A stretch of 33,371 nucleotides of DNA from CAZXEJ01 sp964639895. GTDB lineage: Bacteria; Desulfobacterota_D; UBA1144; Nemesobacterales; JADFKM01. The stretch spans positions 1 to 33,371 of the forward strand of contig CAZXEJ010000024.1 in assembly GCA_964639895.1 (NCBI GenBank), given 5' to 3'. Both the position numbers and the translations under genes were made by a program. The notes beneath the pieces were generated by a model that saw only the letters and a list, made by a program, of their open reading frames with translations, did no database searches and had not been told where the DNA came from. The first letter of the stretch is position 1. Every line of letters begins with the position of its first letter. Shown piece by piece: positions 23,336 through 33,371 of the stretch.

Positions 23336-24748
23336 ATGGCCAGAAGGTGCATATTCCTGCTTGTAGACGGTGCGCGCGAAGACCTTTTCAGGGAGCTTCT
23401 CTCCTCCGGCAGGCTGCCCCGCATCGCGGAGGAGCTGGTTGCGGTCGGTTCGTACGTTTCGGCAGTTACCGTGTTTCCCTCGACCACTGGGCCGGCATAT
23501 GCCCCTTTTCTTATGGGCAAGTTCCCGGGGCGGTGCAACCTTCCCGGTATAAGGTGGCTCGACCGATACCGCTACGCATCGACCCTTTTCTCGCTTGACA
23601 GGATGCGGAGCTACGTGGGCCTCGAGAGCCTGCTTTTCAACCGCGACATATCCACCAGCTTCAAGACCATGTTCGAGATCGTCCGCCGTCCTTCGGCGAG
23701 CATACTGAACGAGTTCACACGCGGCGTGGGCAGGGGCGGAAACAAGACCGGCCTCAGGGGCAGCATCCTCAAGGTCAAGGCCAACTACGACCGATCCTGG
23801 GACGCAGTGGACCGGTTCGGGGCCGAAAGATTGCTCGACGTCGTCGAAAGCGGCGGAGTGGAGTTCGTCTACTGCGTATTTACGGCCGTCGACCACTACT
23901 CACACCTCTACCACCCGTTTCACCGCAAGGTTCTCGATTCCTACGCCTTCCTCGACGAGACCGTGGGTAGGCTGGTCGAAGCGTTGAGGCGCAGGGGAGA
24001 GCTCGACGATACTCTCATCGTGATCTCGAGCGACCATGGCCTTACGGCCACCCATACCCATTTCGACTCCGTGGGCTACCTGAGGGACCGTGGTTACAGA
24101 ACACTCTATTACCCCCTCGTATTCCGCCACTGGCGAGACGCCGAGGCGGCAACCATGATTTCGGGCAACTCCATGACCCACATATATCTGAGGAGCCCCG
24201 ACGGCTGGGGCCGCACCACCACCTACGAGGAGGCGGCCGACCTGGTCTCGGACCTCGTCGAGCGCGAAGGGATAGATATCGTGGCCGGCGTGGATGCCGA
24301 GTGTAACGTCCGTATCCGGAGCCGCCGGGGCGAAGCGGTGGTACGCATGGACGGGGATGGATTCATACGCTACATGCCCCTCGACGGAGGCGACCCGTTC
24401 GGCTACGGCCCCTTGCCCGAGCGGATGAGCCCGTACGAGGCCCTGAGGCTCACCTCAGAGACACCCTACCCGGACGCCCCCTTACAGTTGTTGCAGATAT
24501 TCGAATCTCCCCGTTCGGGCGACCTGGTGGTGAGCGCGAGCGTAGGCTACGACTTAAGAAGCAGGTTCGAGAATCCGGAGCACTGCTCCTCGCACGGCTC
24601 GCTCGCTAGGGACCACATGATGGTGCCGCTGGTGGTCAACAGGCCCCTCAGGCGCGGACTCGCAAGAACGGCCGACCTATTCCCCACTATGCTCGAACAC
24701 CTGGGCTACCCCGTACCCGAGGGGATAGACGGCGAATCCCTCTTGTAG
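23336..24748 (+). CDS. Alkaline phosphatase superfamily hydrolase (phosphodiesterase/nucleotide pyrophosphatase type)
   Basis: A 470-residue metal-dependent hydrolase of the alkaline phosphatase superfamily, nearest in pattern to type I phosphodiesterases. Metal- and substrate-binding motifs are in order: D11 in LLVDGARED, the nucleophile segment VFPSTTGPAYAPFLMG (T50/T51), FTAVDHYSHLYHPF, VISSDHGLTATHTH, and a late His in CSSHGSLARDHMMVPLVV. No signal peptide or membrane helix is evident, so it is probably cytoplasmic, unlike many phosphodiesterases of this class. Substrate is unknown; relatives act on phosphodiesters, phosphonates or phosphoglycerol headgroups. GGAG at 23326-23329 is 6 nt before the ATG. 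The leader carries an attenuator-like hairpin (23278-23298). Confidence 0.85.
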   Translation: MARRCIFLLVDGAREDLFRELLSSGRLPRIAEELVAVGSYVSAVTVFPSTTGPAYAPFLMGKFPGRCNLPGIRWLDRYRYASTLFSLDRMRSYVGLESLLFNRDISTSFKTMFEIVRRPSASILNEFTRGVGRGGNKTGLRGSILKVKANYDRSWDAVDRFGAERLLDVVESGGVEFVYCVFTAVDHYSHLYHPFHRKVLDSYAFLDETVGRLVEALRRRGELDDTLIVISSDHGLTATHTHFDSVGYLRDRGYRTLYYPLVFRHWRDAEAATMISGNSMTHIYLRSPDGWGRTTTYEEAADLVSDLVEREGIDIVAGVDAECNVRIRSRRGEAVVRMDGDGFIRYMPLDGGDPFGYGPLPERMSPYEALRLTSETPYPDAPLQLLQIFESPRSGDLVVSASVGYDLRSRFENPEHCSSHGSLARDHMMVPLVVNRPLRRGLARTADLFPTMLEHLGYPVPEGIDGESLL

Positions 24749-25497
24749 TGTAGTGAGGCGTACGCCCCCCCCGGGACGGCAGCGCCGGGAGAGCGGAGGA
24801 AGGAGGGGTTCTCAAGGGCGGAGCGTAGCCGCAAGAGGTGGCCTTGAGAAGGTAGGCCATGGTCGACCTGGGACGAGGTGTAGGTCTCTACGCGGCGCGG
24901 ATGCGGCGGGCCAGTAGGTTCGCGTCGGGGTGGCGGGCGTCGTGGAGGAGGGTTTGCCTTCGAGAGCGTTCGCGATGATATACCGTATCGACGACTGCTG
25001 CGACGGGGGGATGTAGGTGTGGGGGCGGTATTGGGTGGGAGGGTGCTCGGTGCGCTAAGTGGAGGAGGGTGCGTTTGCTGTCCGCTCTTCCTTTGTGAGC
25101 TACGTGACCGTCGAGAGCTGAGTGTTTCGGTGCTTGGACCCAGGGGTGGTGTGACGCGGTACGATGGTGGGTAAGCGGACTCCGCCACCTAGTCGCGAAG
25201 GGGAGCGTGCGGGTGGGGACGTAAGGGGCGGTTGATCCGTACGCTGGGGTTGGCTGCGGTGTCTCGGCCCTCCTGAGTGGTGTGGACGGCGCTGCGGGGC
25301 GCGTGCTTTTCCGCAAGTGACCCGACGGGGGGTGGAATCGGCACGGTGCCCGGCGATGCGTTATGGCGGTGCGCAAGGCCACTCTCGTGGAGGGGCCGGT
25401 CGCTTGGGGGGAGGGACGAACGAACGGGAGACGCCGGCGGGGTCGTCCGTTGTTGGACGGGGGACGTTGGTGGCGAGGATCTCAGGAGCTACCTTTC
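24749..25497. other. 750-bp non-coding stretch between convergent genes
   Basis: Lies between the 3' ends of the phosphodiesterase-type gene and gyrB. No convincing gene on either strand; the + strand is G-rich. It holds the 9-bp hairpin at 24809-24850. No intrinsic terminator with a T-run is visible for either gene, which is odd for convergent units. Confidence 0.55.
24809..24850. other. Structured element with 9-bp perfect stem
   Basis: TTCTCAAGG (24809-24817) is the exact reverse complement of CCTTGAGAA (24842-24850). The 24-nt loop can form an inner GCGG/CCGC stem. It lies 60 nt after the stop of the phosphodiesterase-type gene. With no T-run on either strand, it may be a factor-dependent 3' end or an RNA structure. 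Confidence 0.45.
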
Positions 25498-27966
<2,469 letters not shown>

Positions 27967-27998
27967 GCGGAGGACCTCCGAATTTAAGATAAAACTAC

Positions 27999-28014
27999 GT
28001 TATGATAACATAAC
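27999..28014. promoter_or_regulatory. Inverted repeat over the gyrB -10
   Basis: GTTATG (27999-28004), 4 nt, CATAAC (28009-28014): a perfect 6-bp inverted repeat that covers the -10 element. A protein bound here would block gyrB. It may be chance in an AT-rich patch. Confidence 0.35.
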
Positions 28015-28029
28015 TACCTGAAATGTAAA
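28002..28029 (-). promoter_or_regulatory. Promoter of gyrB
   Basis: On the minus strand TTTACA (28024-28029) and TATCAT (28002-28007) are 16 bp apart in an AT-rich patch. The start would be near 27995, giving a leader of about 29 nt with the SD. Confidence 0.6.
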
Positions 28030-28145
28030 GAAAACTTGGCACGTCCCTCGCTCCTGCTCGCCGCCCGACGCAGCCGGCTCCGGGAGGATTAAAAGTGAAC
28101 AACCTCCGGTGGTTAAAACCCCCTCCTGTGGACCGGCCGCCGCGA

Positions 28146-28174
28146 TTGACCTGAGGCCCAAAATGTGTTATCGT
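28146..28174 (+). promoter_or_regulatory. Promoter of carD
   Basis: TTGACC (28146-28151) and TATCGT (28169-28174) are exactly 17 bp apart. The start near 28181 leaves a 45-nt leader containing GGGAGGAG (28206-28213) before the ATG at 28226. Confidence 0.65.
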
Positions 28175-28225
28175 TTGTGGAGTGCGCGTGCGCAAGGGTA
28201 GGGAAGGGAGGAGACGAGACAGTTC

Positions 28226-28726
28226 ATGTTCAAGTCAGGAAACATGGCGGTATACCCTGCTCACGGAGTGGTCGAGGTACAGGGTATAGAAGTCAAAGAG
28301 ATCTGCGGCACTAAAAAGCATTTCTACATTCTCAAGGTAGTTGACAGCGACGTCACCGTCATGGTCCCGACGGACAACGCCGAGACCGTGGGGCTGAGGC
28401 CTGTCATAAACAAGGTAGAGGTCAAGAAGATCTACGACATCTTGAAGTCCAAGGACGACGAGGAGTCCGTCGGCGCCAACGGCAACTTGAGCTGGAACAA
28501 GCGCTACCGCGAGTACGCCGAGAAGCTCAAGAGCGGCGACGTCTTCGAGGTCGCTTCAGTTTTGAAGCAGGTCTACAGGCTAAAAGACGAAAAGGAGCTC
28601 TCCTTCGGTGAGAAGCGGGTGCTGGACACCGCTCTCACACTTCTCGTCAAGGAGATCTCCATAGCAACCTCCAAGGACGAGAAGACGGTTGCCCGTGACA
28701 TAGAGCGCATGCTCGCCCACAAGTAG
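28226..28726 (+). CDS. CarD/CdnL-family transcriptional regulator
   Basis: A 166-residue RNA-polymerase-binding regulator that stabilises open promoter complexes. The N-terminal RNAP-interaction (Tudor-like) domain spans about residues 1-70, beginning MFKSGNMAVYPAHGVVEVQGIE, with the family's VMVPTDNAETVGLRPVI strand. The C-terminal helical DNA-binding part (about 85-166) contains SWNKRYREYAEKLKSGD, with the conserved Trp that wedges at the -10, and LSFGEKRVLDTALTLLVKEI. Length and layout are those of CdnL-type proteins and not of longer CarD. It has its own promoter and is divergent from gyrB across a 259-bp region. Confidence 0.94.
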   Translation: MFKSGNMAVYPAHGVVEVQGIEVKEICGTKKHFYILKVVDSDVTVMVPTDNAETVGLRPVINKVEVKKIYDILKSKDDEESVGANGNLSWNKRYREYAEKLKSGDVFEVASVLKQVYRLKDEKELSFGEKRVLDTALTLLVKEISIATSKDEKTVARDIERMLAHK

Positions 28727-28736
28727 GGACTTCTTC

Positions 28737-28784
28737 TCACCCCCCTTGCCGCAGATCAAACCGCTCCGGTGTCTGGGGGGGTGA
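28737..28784 (+). terminator. Hairpin just after carD, possible terminator
   Basis: TCACCCCCC (28737-28745) pairs with GGGGGGTGA (28776-28784) across a 30-nt loop, starting 11 nt after the carD stop. The stem is strong, but there is no T-run, so it may need a factor or only stabilise the 3' end. Confidence 0.4.
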
Positions 28785-30069
28785 CGTCGCTTCTTCCATC
28801 GTTGTTCATTGTGTGGTGAGGCGCCCTTGTGCTCCTCGTAGGCGGCTTGCAGGCTCTCTAGGAGCGCTTCCCCTGCCACCGTCCCCAACCTTAGGGAAAC
28901 GTCCCCCCCACCCATCCGTGCGCGTCGTCTCTCCAGGTGCCTGCAGAGCGCGATCTCTTCGCGCATGGAGGGATGGCAGGTTCCTCGGGGCCGCACGCAT
29001 CCAATGAAGCTCCGCCTTCCACACGCCGCTTGCTCACCGCCTCCTTGCAGGAGTGGTCCCGATCGCCACGGGACGCCTCGTCAAGCGCATCCGTCTCCCG
29101 TAGAAGCAATACCCTCGGCCCAAGCGTTCACTCGGGCGCGTGTGCCCCGGTGCGGACCAGGTCGGGCGTGGGGAGAGGGTCCCGGGGGTGGGGTTGGGGT
29201 GCCAGCTGCACGGACCGCTCGCAGTGCCGTCCCGTGTTGGGGGGATGAGTCGTGCGGATCGGGAGGACATGTGGTGGGGGGTGGCCCCGGAAAGCGGGGA
29301 AATGGCGCGTCGGGAGAGTCCTGAGACGACGTGCGCGTGGTTCACTCGGCTGCGCCGCGGCATGCCAGGCGGAGGGGGGCAGCGCGCCCGCCGGGTGAAG
29401 GGGCCGACGGGGACAGTGCGGCTTGGGACGCGTGGGGAGGACGCCAGCCGCCGTGGAAGTGACCAGGCCGTGGGGGCCGCGGGCTTTCGATTACGGGTCC
29501 ACTCTGCATGCGGCCTCGCACGAGAGGCGACCTGCGGGGTGCCGTCGCGCCTGGGGTTAGGCCATCCCGTCCCCCCACCGTTCCATTAGAGGATGGATCG
29601 CCGATCGCCTTTTCTGCTGTGCGTTGAGGGCGACCCAAGGGGGCCTCCGACAACACCTTTTGACCGGCCTGCGATCAAAGGTCTGCAGCCAGCTGGCGGC
29701 TCGCTTCCGGCGTTGATTGGAGTAGGGGGGAGTTGCATCGGAGGGATCGAGAGGTACGCCGTTTCCTCGTTCCTTACGCCGTTGGTCGTAGCCTTGTCGC
29801 TATGTCGGCTGGAGCGATGTGCTGGTCCGGGGGGTGGTGTACCGAGAGGGGGCAGCTGCGGGTGCGTAGCCCCTCATCGGGTCCACGTCCGGCGTGGGGG
29901 GGCTGGGTGGGCTGCAGTGCGTTGAGGGAGCACGGGGCCCGAGCCTGCCTTGTGATGGTCCGCGTCGGGGGAGAAGGTGGGCGTTCCCTTTTGGGGAGGG
30001 CTTAAGATAGCTCGGCCTTCTCATTCGAGAGGGACTTTGCCCGGCTCACCTCAATTTGGAGTGAAGGTC
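28785..30069. other. 1.3-kb non-coding region between carD and nuoH
   Basis: The longest gene-free stretch in the window, between two 3' ends. The few open frames are rich in Arg, Gly and Pro, lack ribosome sites and overlap one another. The + strand is C-rich up to about 29130 and then G-rich (GGGG runs at 29170-29290 and beyond), so base skew flips inside it. No tRNA, tmRNA, RNase P RNA or SRP RNA signature was found, and no repeat ends. It lies where nuoI would be expected after nuoH. Confidence 0.55.
29170..29199 (+). other. Strong G-quadruplex candidate
   Basis: Five runs of 3-5 G within 30 nt (29170-29173, 29177-29179, 29184-29188, 29190-29193, 29196-29199) with loops of 1-4 nt. It sits near the point where base skew changes in this non-coding region. 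Confidence 0.5.
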
Positions 30070-31119
30070 TCAGCCCGCGGTGAATGCTATGACGGCGCTC
30101 GTAATCAGCAGGTTTATGACGGCTAGCGGGAAAAGCACCTTCCAGCCCAGGCCCATTACCTGGTCGTAGCGGAATCGGGGCAGCGTCCACCTCACCCAGA
30201 TGAAGACGAACAGCACCACCAGCACCTTGGCGATGAACACCACCGGAGGCAGGAACCACCACTTCTCCATGTCCAGGCCGAACCACCCACCCACGGGTAG
30301 CGGGTACCAGCCGCCCAGGAACAGGACGACCAGCAGGCACGAGGCCACGATCATATTGGTGTATTCGGCCATGAAGAACATGGCGAACTTCATGCTGCTG
30401 TACTCGGTGTGGAATCCTCCGACCAGCTCAGGCTCGGCCTCGGGCAGATCGAACGGCAGGCGGTTGGTCTCGGCGAACGAAGCGACAACGAAGACGACGA
30501 ACCCCAGGATCTGGGGGACGAGGAACCACACGCGTTGTTGGGCCTCGACGATGGCCGTAAGGTTCAGCGAGCCGGCCAGCGCCACCACTCCCACGATGGA
30601 GAGGGCGAGCGCGAGCTCGTAGCTTATCATCTGGGCCGCCGAGCGAAGCGACCCGAGCAGCGAGTATTTACTCGTCGACGACCAACCGGCGAGCACTATG
30701 CCGTAGACGCCCAGCGAGCTTATGGACAGTATGTAGAGCAGCCCCACGTTGAGGTCGGCGATCTGGAACGTAAAGCGCACGGGCGCATCGAGCAGCCCCT
30801 TGAACGTGGTCGTGAAGCCGCCGCCGATTGGGATGGCCGCTATGGCCGTCAGGGCCGTGGTTATCGATATAATGGGGGCAAGCAGGTATAGGGCGCGGTT
30901 GGTCGTCCGGGGGACGATGTCTTCCTTGAATATGAACTTTAGCCCGTCGGCCAGGGGCTGGAGCAATCCCCAAGGCCCCACGCGGTTGGGTCCCAGCCTG
31001 TCCTGGATGATTGAGCTCACGCGCCGCTCTGCATAGGTTAGATAGGCGACCGTCGTGAGAACGACGAACAATGTGACGGCTATCTTTACGGCGGCAATCG
31101 CGATCTCCATAAGGGGCAT
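30070..31119 (-). CDS. nuoH: NADH-quinone oxidoreductase subunit H
   Basis: A 349-residue membrane subunit of complex I that forms the quinone-chamber entrance and links the peripheral arm to the proton-pumping arm. About eight hydrophobic helices are visible. Family motifs: AERRVSSIIQDRLGPNRVGPWGLLQPLADGLK near the N-terminus, and FAETNRLPFDLPEAEPELVGGFHTEYSS in the middle, with the conserved acidic residues of the quinone tunnel, and FIWVRWTLPRFRYDQ toward the end. Length is normal. The ATG at 31119 has GGGAG 10 nt upstream. It follows nuoG by 46 nt and must be co-transcribed. nuoI, normally next, is absent; 1.3 kb of non-coding DNA follows. Confidence 0.96.
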   Translation of the reverse strand: MPLMEIAIAAVKIAVTLFVVLTTVAYLTYAERRVSSIIQDRLGPNRVGPWGLLQPLADGLKFIFKEDIVPRTTNRALYLLAPIISITTALTAIAAIPIGGGFTTTFKGLLDAPVRFTFQIADLNVGLLYILSISSLGVYGIVLAGWSSTSKYSLLGSLRSAAQMISYELALALSIVGVVALAGSLNLTAIVEAQQRVWFLVPQILGFVVFVVASFAETNRLPFDLPEAEPELVGGFHTEYSSMKFAMFFMAEYTNMIVASCLLVVLFLGGWYPLPVGGWFGLDMEKWWFLPPVVFIAKVLVVLFVFIWVRWTLPRFRYDQVMGLGWKVLFPLAVINLLITSAVIAFTAG

Positions 31120-31165
31120 CGACGTCTCTCTCCCACCTGGTTCCCCCGGCGAGGGGGGATTCGGC

Positions 31166-32764
31166 TCAGGTCGTATCCGGCGCGGCCGTCGCCACGCCCA
31201 GCGATCCTATCTTGGTGAAGCTGAGTCCCTTGAAGGCGGCTATCCGCCCGGCCATCTCGTCCATCACCTCGGAGGGCGAAGCGTAGCGCAACCCCTCGAG
31301 CCCCATGCGGCGGGCCAGGGCCGCGATGACCTCCCAGTCCTGCATCGCTTCTCCCGGCGGGGGGATGGCCTGTCGGAGGAGTTGTATACGCCCGGCGTCG
31401 TTCGTGAAGGTGCCCTCTTTCTCGTAGGGCGTGGCACCGGGCAGCACGACGGTGGCTAGGCGCACGGTCTCGCTGTGGGAGGTGTCCTGAACCACCAGCG
31501 CGTCAAGGTGCGAGAGCGCCTCGCGCAGGCGGGCACCCTCGTTTTCTTGCTCGGCCAGGGCCACGACGTCCAGCCCCACCACGTAGAGCGCCCCGGTGCG
31601 GCGGCTCAAGAGGTGGTCCACTACGGCTTTGCGCGTCTCGCCGCCTAGGCCGAGGCACGATACACCACGGCAGTTCGGGTAGGGGTCGTCGCTTATTAGA
31701 CCGAATCTCTTCTTCTCCGTCGGCGGAGATACGAGGGCCAGAACACGCTCGAAGCCCGCGATCTTGGCCATCTTCTTGGCCACATAGAGCTCTTCGTTCG
31801 TGAGCGTGGGCGAGAGGAGCAGCGTCACGCCGCCGTTGCGCTGGGCGCCTTCGAGCGCGCGTGCGGCCGCTTCCAGGGCATCGTCCCAGCTGCAGGGTAG
31901 GAGCTCCTCGCCCTCTCGCTTGAGCGGTTCCTTCAATCTCTCGCCGCCCTGGACCTCCTTGAAACCGTACCTGCCCCGGTCGCATATCCAGTAGGCGTTG
32001 ACGTCGGGGTTGGGCCGGGGCCTTACGCGCGCCATACGTCCCTTACGGGGATCGACTCCGACCGTGATGTTGCACCCCGTGCTGCACAAGGGGCACACGG
32101 TGTCGGTGTGCCTCCAGTACCAGACCCGCTCCTCGTGCAGCGTGTCGGTGGAGAGTAGGGCGCCCACGGGACAGAGGTCTATGACGTTGCCTGCAAGCTC
32201 ATTGTCGAGCGGTACGCCCGGGAAGACCACTATTTTCTTCCTGAATCCCCTGCCCTGGAAACCCAGTTCGCCGGTGCCGGTGACTTCGTCGGTGAAGCGG
32301 ACGCAGCGCGTGCACATGATGCAGCGGTTGGGGTCGTACATTATCTTGTCGCTCAGGAAGTACTTCCTGCGGACCTTCTTCTCCTCGGGCCCCTCGAACC
32401 TGCTGTAGCCGGGGCCGTGCTTGACGGTCGTGAGCTGGAGGGGACACTCGCCGCCCTTGTCGCAGATGGGGCAGTCGAGCGGATGGTTTATGAGCGTGAA
32501 CTCCACCGTGGCACGTCGGGCCTTGAGGGCCCTCTCGGAGTTCGTCTTTATGACGAGGCCGTCGCGTACGAATGTGTTGCATGCGGGCAACATCTTGGGC
32601 ACACCCTCGACCTCTACCAGGCATTGCCTGCATTGGGCCACTATGCTGAGCGCGGGATGGTAACAGAAATGCGGTATCTCTATGCCCAGGCGGGCCGCGG
32701 CCTGGATGATGTTGAGGCCCTCTTCCACTTCAAGTTCTCTGCCGTCGATGACTAGCCTGGGCAT
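31166..32764 (-). CDS. nuoG: NADH-quinone oxidoreductase subunit G
   Basis: A 532-residue iron-sulfur subunit of the complex I peripheral arm. Cluster ligands are all visible: [2Fe-2S] N1b C34, C45, C48, C62; N5 H94, C98, C101, C107; N4 C148, C151, C154, C198; and the off-pathway N7 site C224, C227, C231, C261, which many NuoG proteins have lost. A molybdopterin-oxidoreductase-like domain follows from about 215 but is much shorter than in the 700-900-residue NuoG of E. coli or Thermus. GAGGA lies 6 nt before the ATG at 32764. It has its own promoter (32800-32828) and is followed directly by nuoH. Confidence 0.94.
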   Translation of the reverse strand: MPRLVIDGRELEVEEGLNIIQAAARLGIEIPHFCYHPALSIVAQCRQCLVEVEGVPKMLPACNTFVRDGLVIKTNSERALKARRATVEFTLINHPLDCPICDKGGECPLQLTTVKHGPGYSRFEGPEEKKVRRKYFLSDKIMYDPNRCIMCTRCVRFTDEVTGTGELGFQGRGFRKKIVVFPGVPLDNELAGNVIDLCPVGALLSTDTLHEERVWYWRHTDTVCPLCSTGCNITVGVDPRKGRMARVRPRPNPDVNAYWICDRGRYGFKEVQGGERLKEPLKREGEELLPCSWDDALEAAARALEGAQRNGGVTLLLSPTLTNEELYVAKKMAKIAGFERVLALVSPPTEKKRFGLISDDPYPNCRGVSCLGLGGETRKAVVDHLLSRRTGALYVVGLDVVALAEQENEGARLREALSHLDALVVQDTSHSETVRLATVVLPGATPYEKEGTFTNDAGRIQLLRQAIPPPGEAMQDWEVIAALARRMGLEGLRYASPSEVMDEMAGRIAAFKGLSFTKIGSLGVATAAPDTT

Positions 32765-32799
32765 GACGGTTCCTCGGGAGGGCGTGTGCGCAGGTGATG

Positions 32800-32828
32800 A
32801 TTTTATCTGAGCGGGGCTTGCTAGGCAA
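32800..32828 (-). promoter_or_regulatory. Promoter of nuoG-nuoH
   Basis: On the minus strand TTGCCT (32823-32828) and TAAAAT (32800-32805) are 17 bp apart. The start near 32793 would leave a 29-nt leader with the GAGGA ribosome site. Confidence 0.6.
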
Positions 32829-32830
32829 GC
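32816..32830. promoter_or_regulatory. Inverted repeat over the nuoG -35
   Basis: GCTTGC (32816-32821), TAG, GCAAGC (32825-32830): a perfect 6-bp inverted repeat with a 3-bp centre that covers the -35 element. The position is that of a repressor site; the protein is unknown. Confidence 0.5.
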
Positions 32831-32894
32831 GGCGCCCTCGGGTTGAGGGTTCCGCGCCGGGGCCGCCTTGGCGGGCGGGTCCGGGCCGAAGCGC

Positions 32895-33194
32895 CTATTC
32901 GGGCGGAGTGGGCTTCGAGGGTGCGGCTTCCGTGTCGGCTTCCTCCCCGTCGGCCGGCTTCTCGTCGTCCTCCTCCCTGCGTGCCAGCGCCTTCATCTTC
33001 TCGAGCTTCTCCTCCTCCTCGGAATCCAGCGCAAGCTCCGCCGTCACCGTGTGACGGATGTCGTCCGTGGCCCTCTGCACCGTCCTCAGAGCGCGTGCCA
33101 GCGAGCGCGCTACGCGTGGCAGCTCGTTGGGCCCGAGCACCAGCAGGGCTATGAGTAGCACTATCAGTATCTCGCTGCTTCCGATTCCGAACAT
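32895..33194 (-). CDS. tatB: Sec-independent translocase TatB-like protein
   Basis: A 99-residue membrane protein of the twin-arginine translocation system, which exports folded proteins. The start MFGIGSSEILIVLLIALLVLGPNELPRVARSL has one N-terminal helix with the polar Glu at position 8, the LGP hinge and the Leu-Pro of TatB, then an amphipathic helix (to about 45) and a long acidic, Glu-rich tail that is probably disordered. TatA and TatB are close, so subunit identity is likely but not certain; tatA and tatC are not seen. ATG 33194 fits the conserved N-terminus, although its ribosome site is weak and an AGGAGG about 30 nt upstream is out of range. It lies upstream of nuoG on the same strand; nuoG has its own promoter. 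Confidence 0.85.
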   Translation of the reverse strand: MFGIGSSEILIVLLIALLVLGPNELPRVARSLARALRTVQRATDDIRHTVTAELALDSEEEEKLEKMKALARREEDDEKPADGEEADTEAAPSKPTPPE

Positions 33195-33332
33195 GTTCGA
33201 CCGGCGGGAGTGGTGGCGGAATGCACTTGCACCTCCTGGGGGTGCCCAGGCGCCGTCCCCCATAAACTTATCATACCCGCCGGTGGTTAACAAACGGTTC
33301 CCTCCTCCTGCGGGGGCGACCATACCATTGTG

Positions 33333-33362
33333 TCTATAAATGACTTGCACAGCGACTGTGAA
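33333..33362 (-). promoter_or_regulatory. Probable promoter of the tatB-like gene with inverted repeat
   Basis: On the minus strand TTCACA (33357-33362) and TATAGA (33333-33338) are 18 bp apart; the leader would be about 130 nt. The inverted repeat CACAG-CGA-CTGTG (33348-33360) overlaps the -35. With the flanking TTG it resembles the half-sites of the palindromes at 17066 and 17194. Confidence 0.45.
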
Positions 33363-33371
33363 AAAATCATT

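Noticed and set aside
28737..28800. GGGGGGTGAC near 28776, similar to a tmRNA 5' end
   Set aside because: No TTCGAC follows and there is no T-arm or CCA-type 3' end downstream; it is better explained as the arm of the hairpin after carD.
28937..29925. Several open frames of 60-150 codons in the carD-nuoH gap
   Set aside because: They overlap each other on both strands, are dominated by Arg, Gly, Pro and Ser, and lack ribosome sites and recognisable motifs.

Overview
This window is a GC-rich chromosomal segment from a Gram-negative bacterium. Gram-negative features are two lipobox lipoproteins, a TatB-like translocase subunit, GlnE, NuoG/NuoH and a long GyrB carrying the extra C-terminal-half insert typical of Proteobacteria and relatives. 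MqnC (futalosine menaquinone route), CarD, the envelope lipoprotein operon and the radical SAM enzyme together suggest a Desulfobacterota/'deltaproteobacterial' lineage or a similar uncultured phylum; this placement is inference. ATA (Ile) and AGG (Arg) codons are used freely despite the high GC. I see no rRNA, tRNA, CRISPR, IS element or prophage.

Layout. 1-5330 (minus strand): start of a cut-off gene, an HPr-type phosphocarrier, then an envelope operon (secreted transglutaminase > TPR lipoprotein > LolB/DUF4292-like lipoprotein). 5931-8651: mqnC, an unknown 177-aa protein on the opposite strand, and an enoyl-CoA hydratase. 8939-12557: biotin genes bioB-bioA-bioF, where bioB appears to start at an ATA codon. 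12642-17060: an LsrF-like class I aldolase with a zinc alcohol dehydrogenase, then priA. 17061-19218: a radical SAM enzyme of the MJ0619/tetraether-synthase-like type, preceded by two identical 16-bp palindromes and followed by a strong terminator. 19980-24748: glnE and an alkaline-phosphatase-superfamily hydrolase with a possible attenuator in its leader. 25498-28726: divergent gyrB and carD. 30070-33371 (minus strand): tatB-like gene, then nuoG-nuoH without nuoI following.

Sigma70-type promoters (TTGACA-like / TATAAT-like, mostly 17-bp spacers) can be read in front of most transcription units. Two of them, for the transglutaminase gene and mqnC, are so close to the start codon that the mRNAs would be nearly leaderless. 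About 5 kb (roughly 15 %) is non-coding, in blocks of 0.3-1.3 kb that stay GC-rich, are often strongly G-skewed on the + strand, and contain no convincing genes.

The most interesting points are the ATA start of bioB, the duplicated TTGCACATCGATGTGCA operator-like palindrome before the radical SAM gene, loss of one complete zinc site in PriA, and the stand-alone LsrF-like aldolase/dehydrogenase pair. All functions are from reading the sequence; no searches were run.
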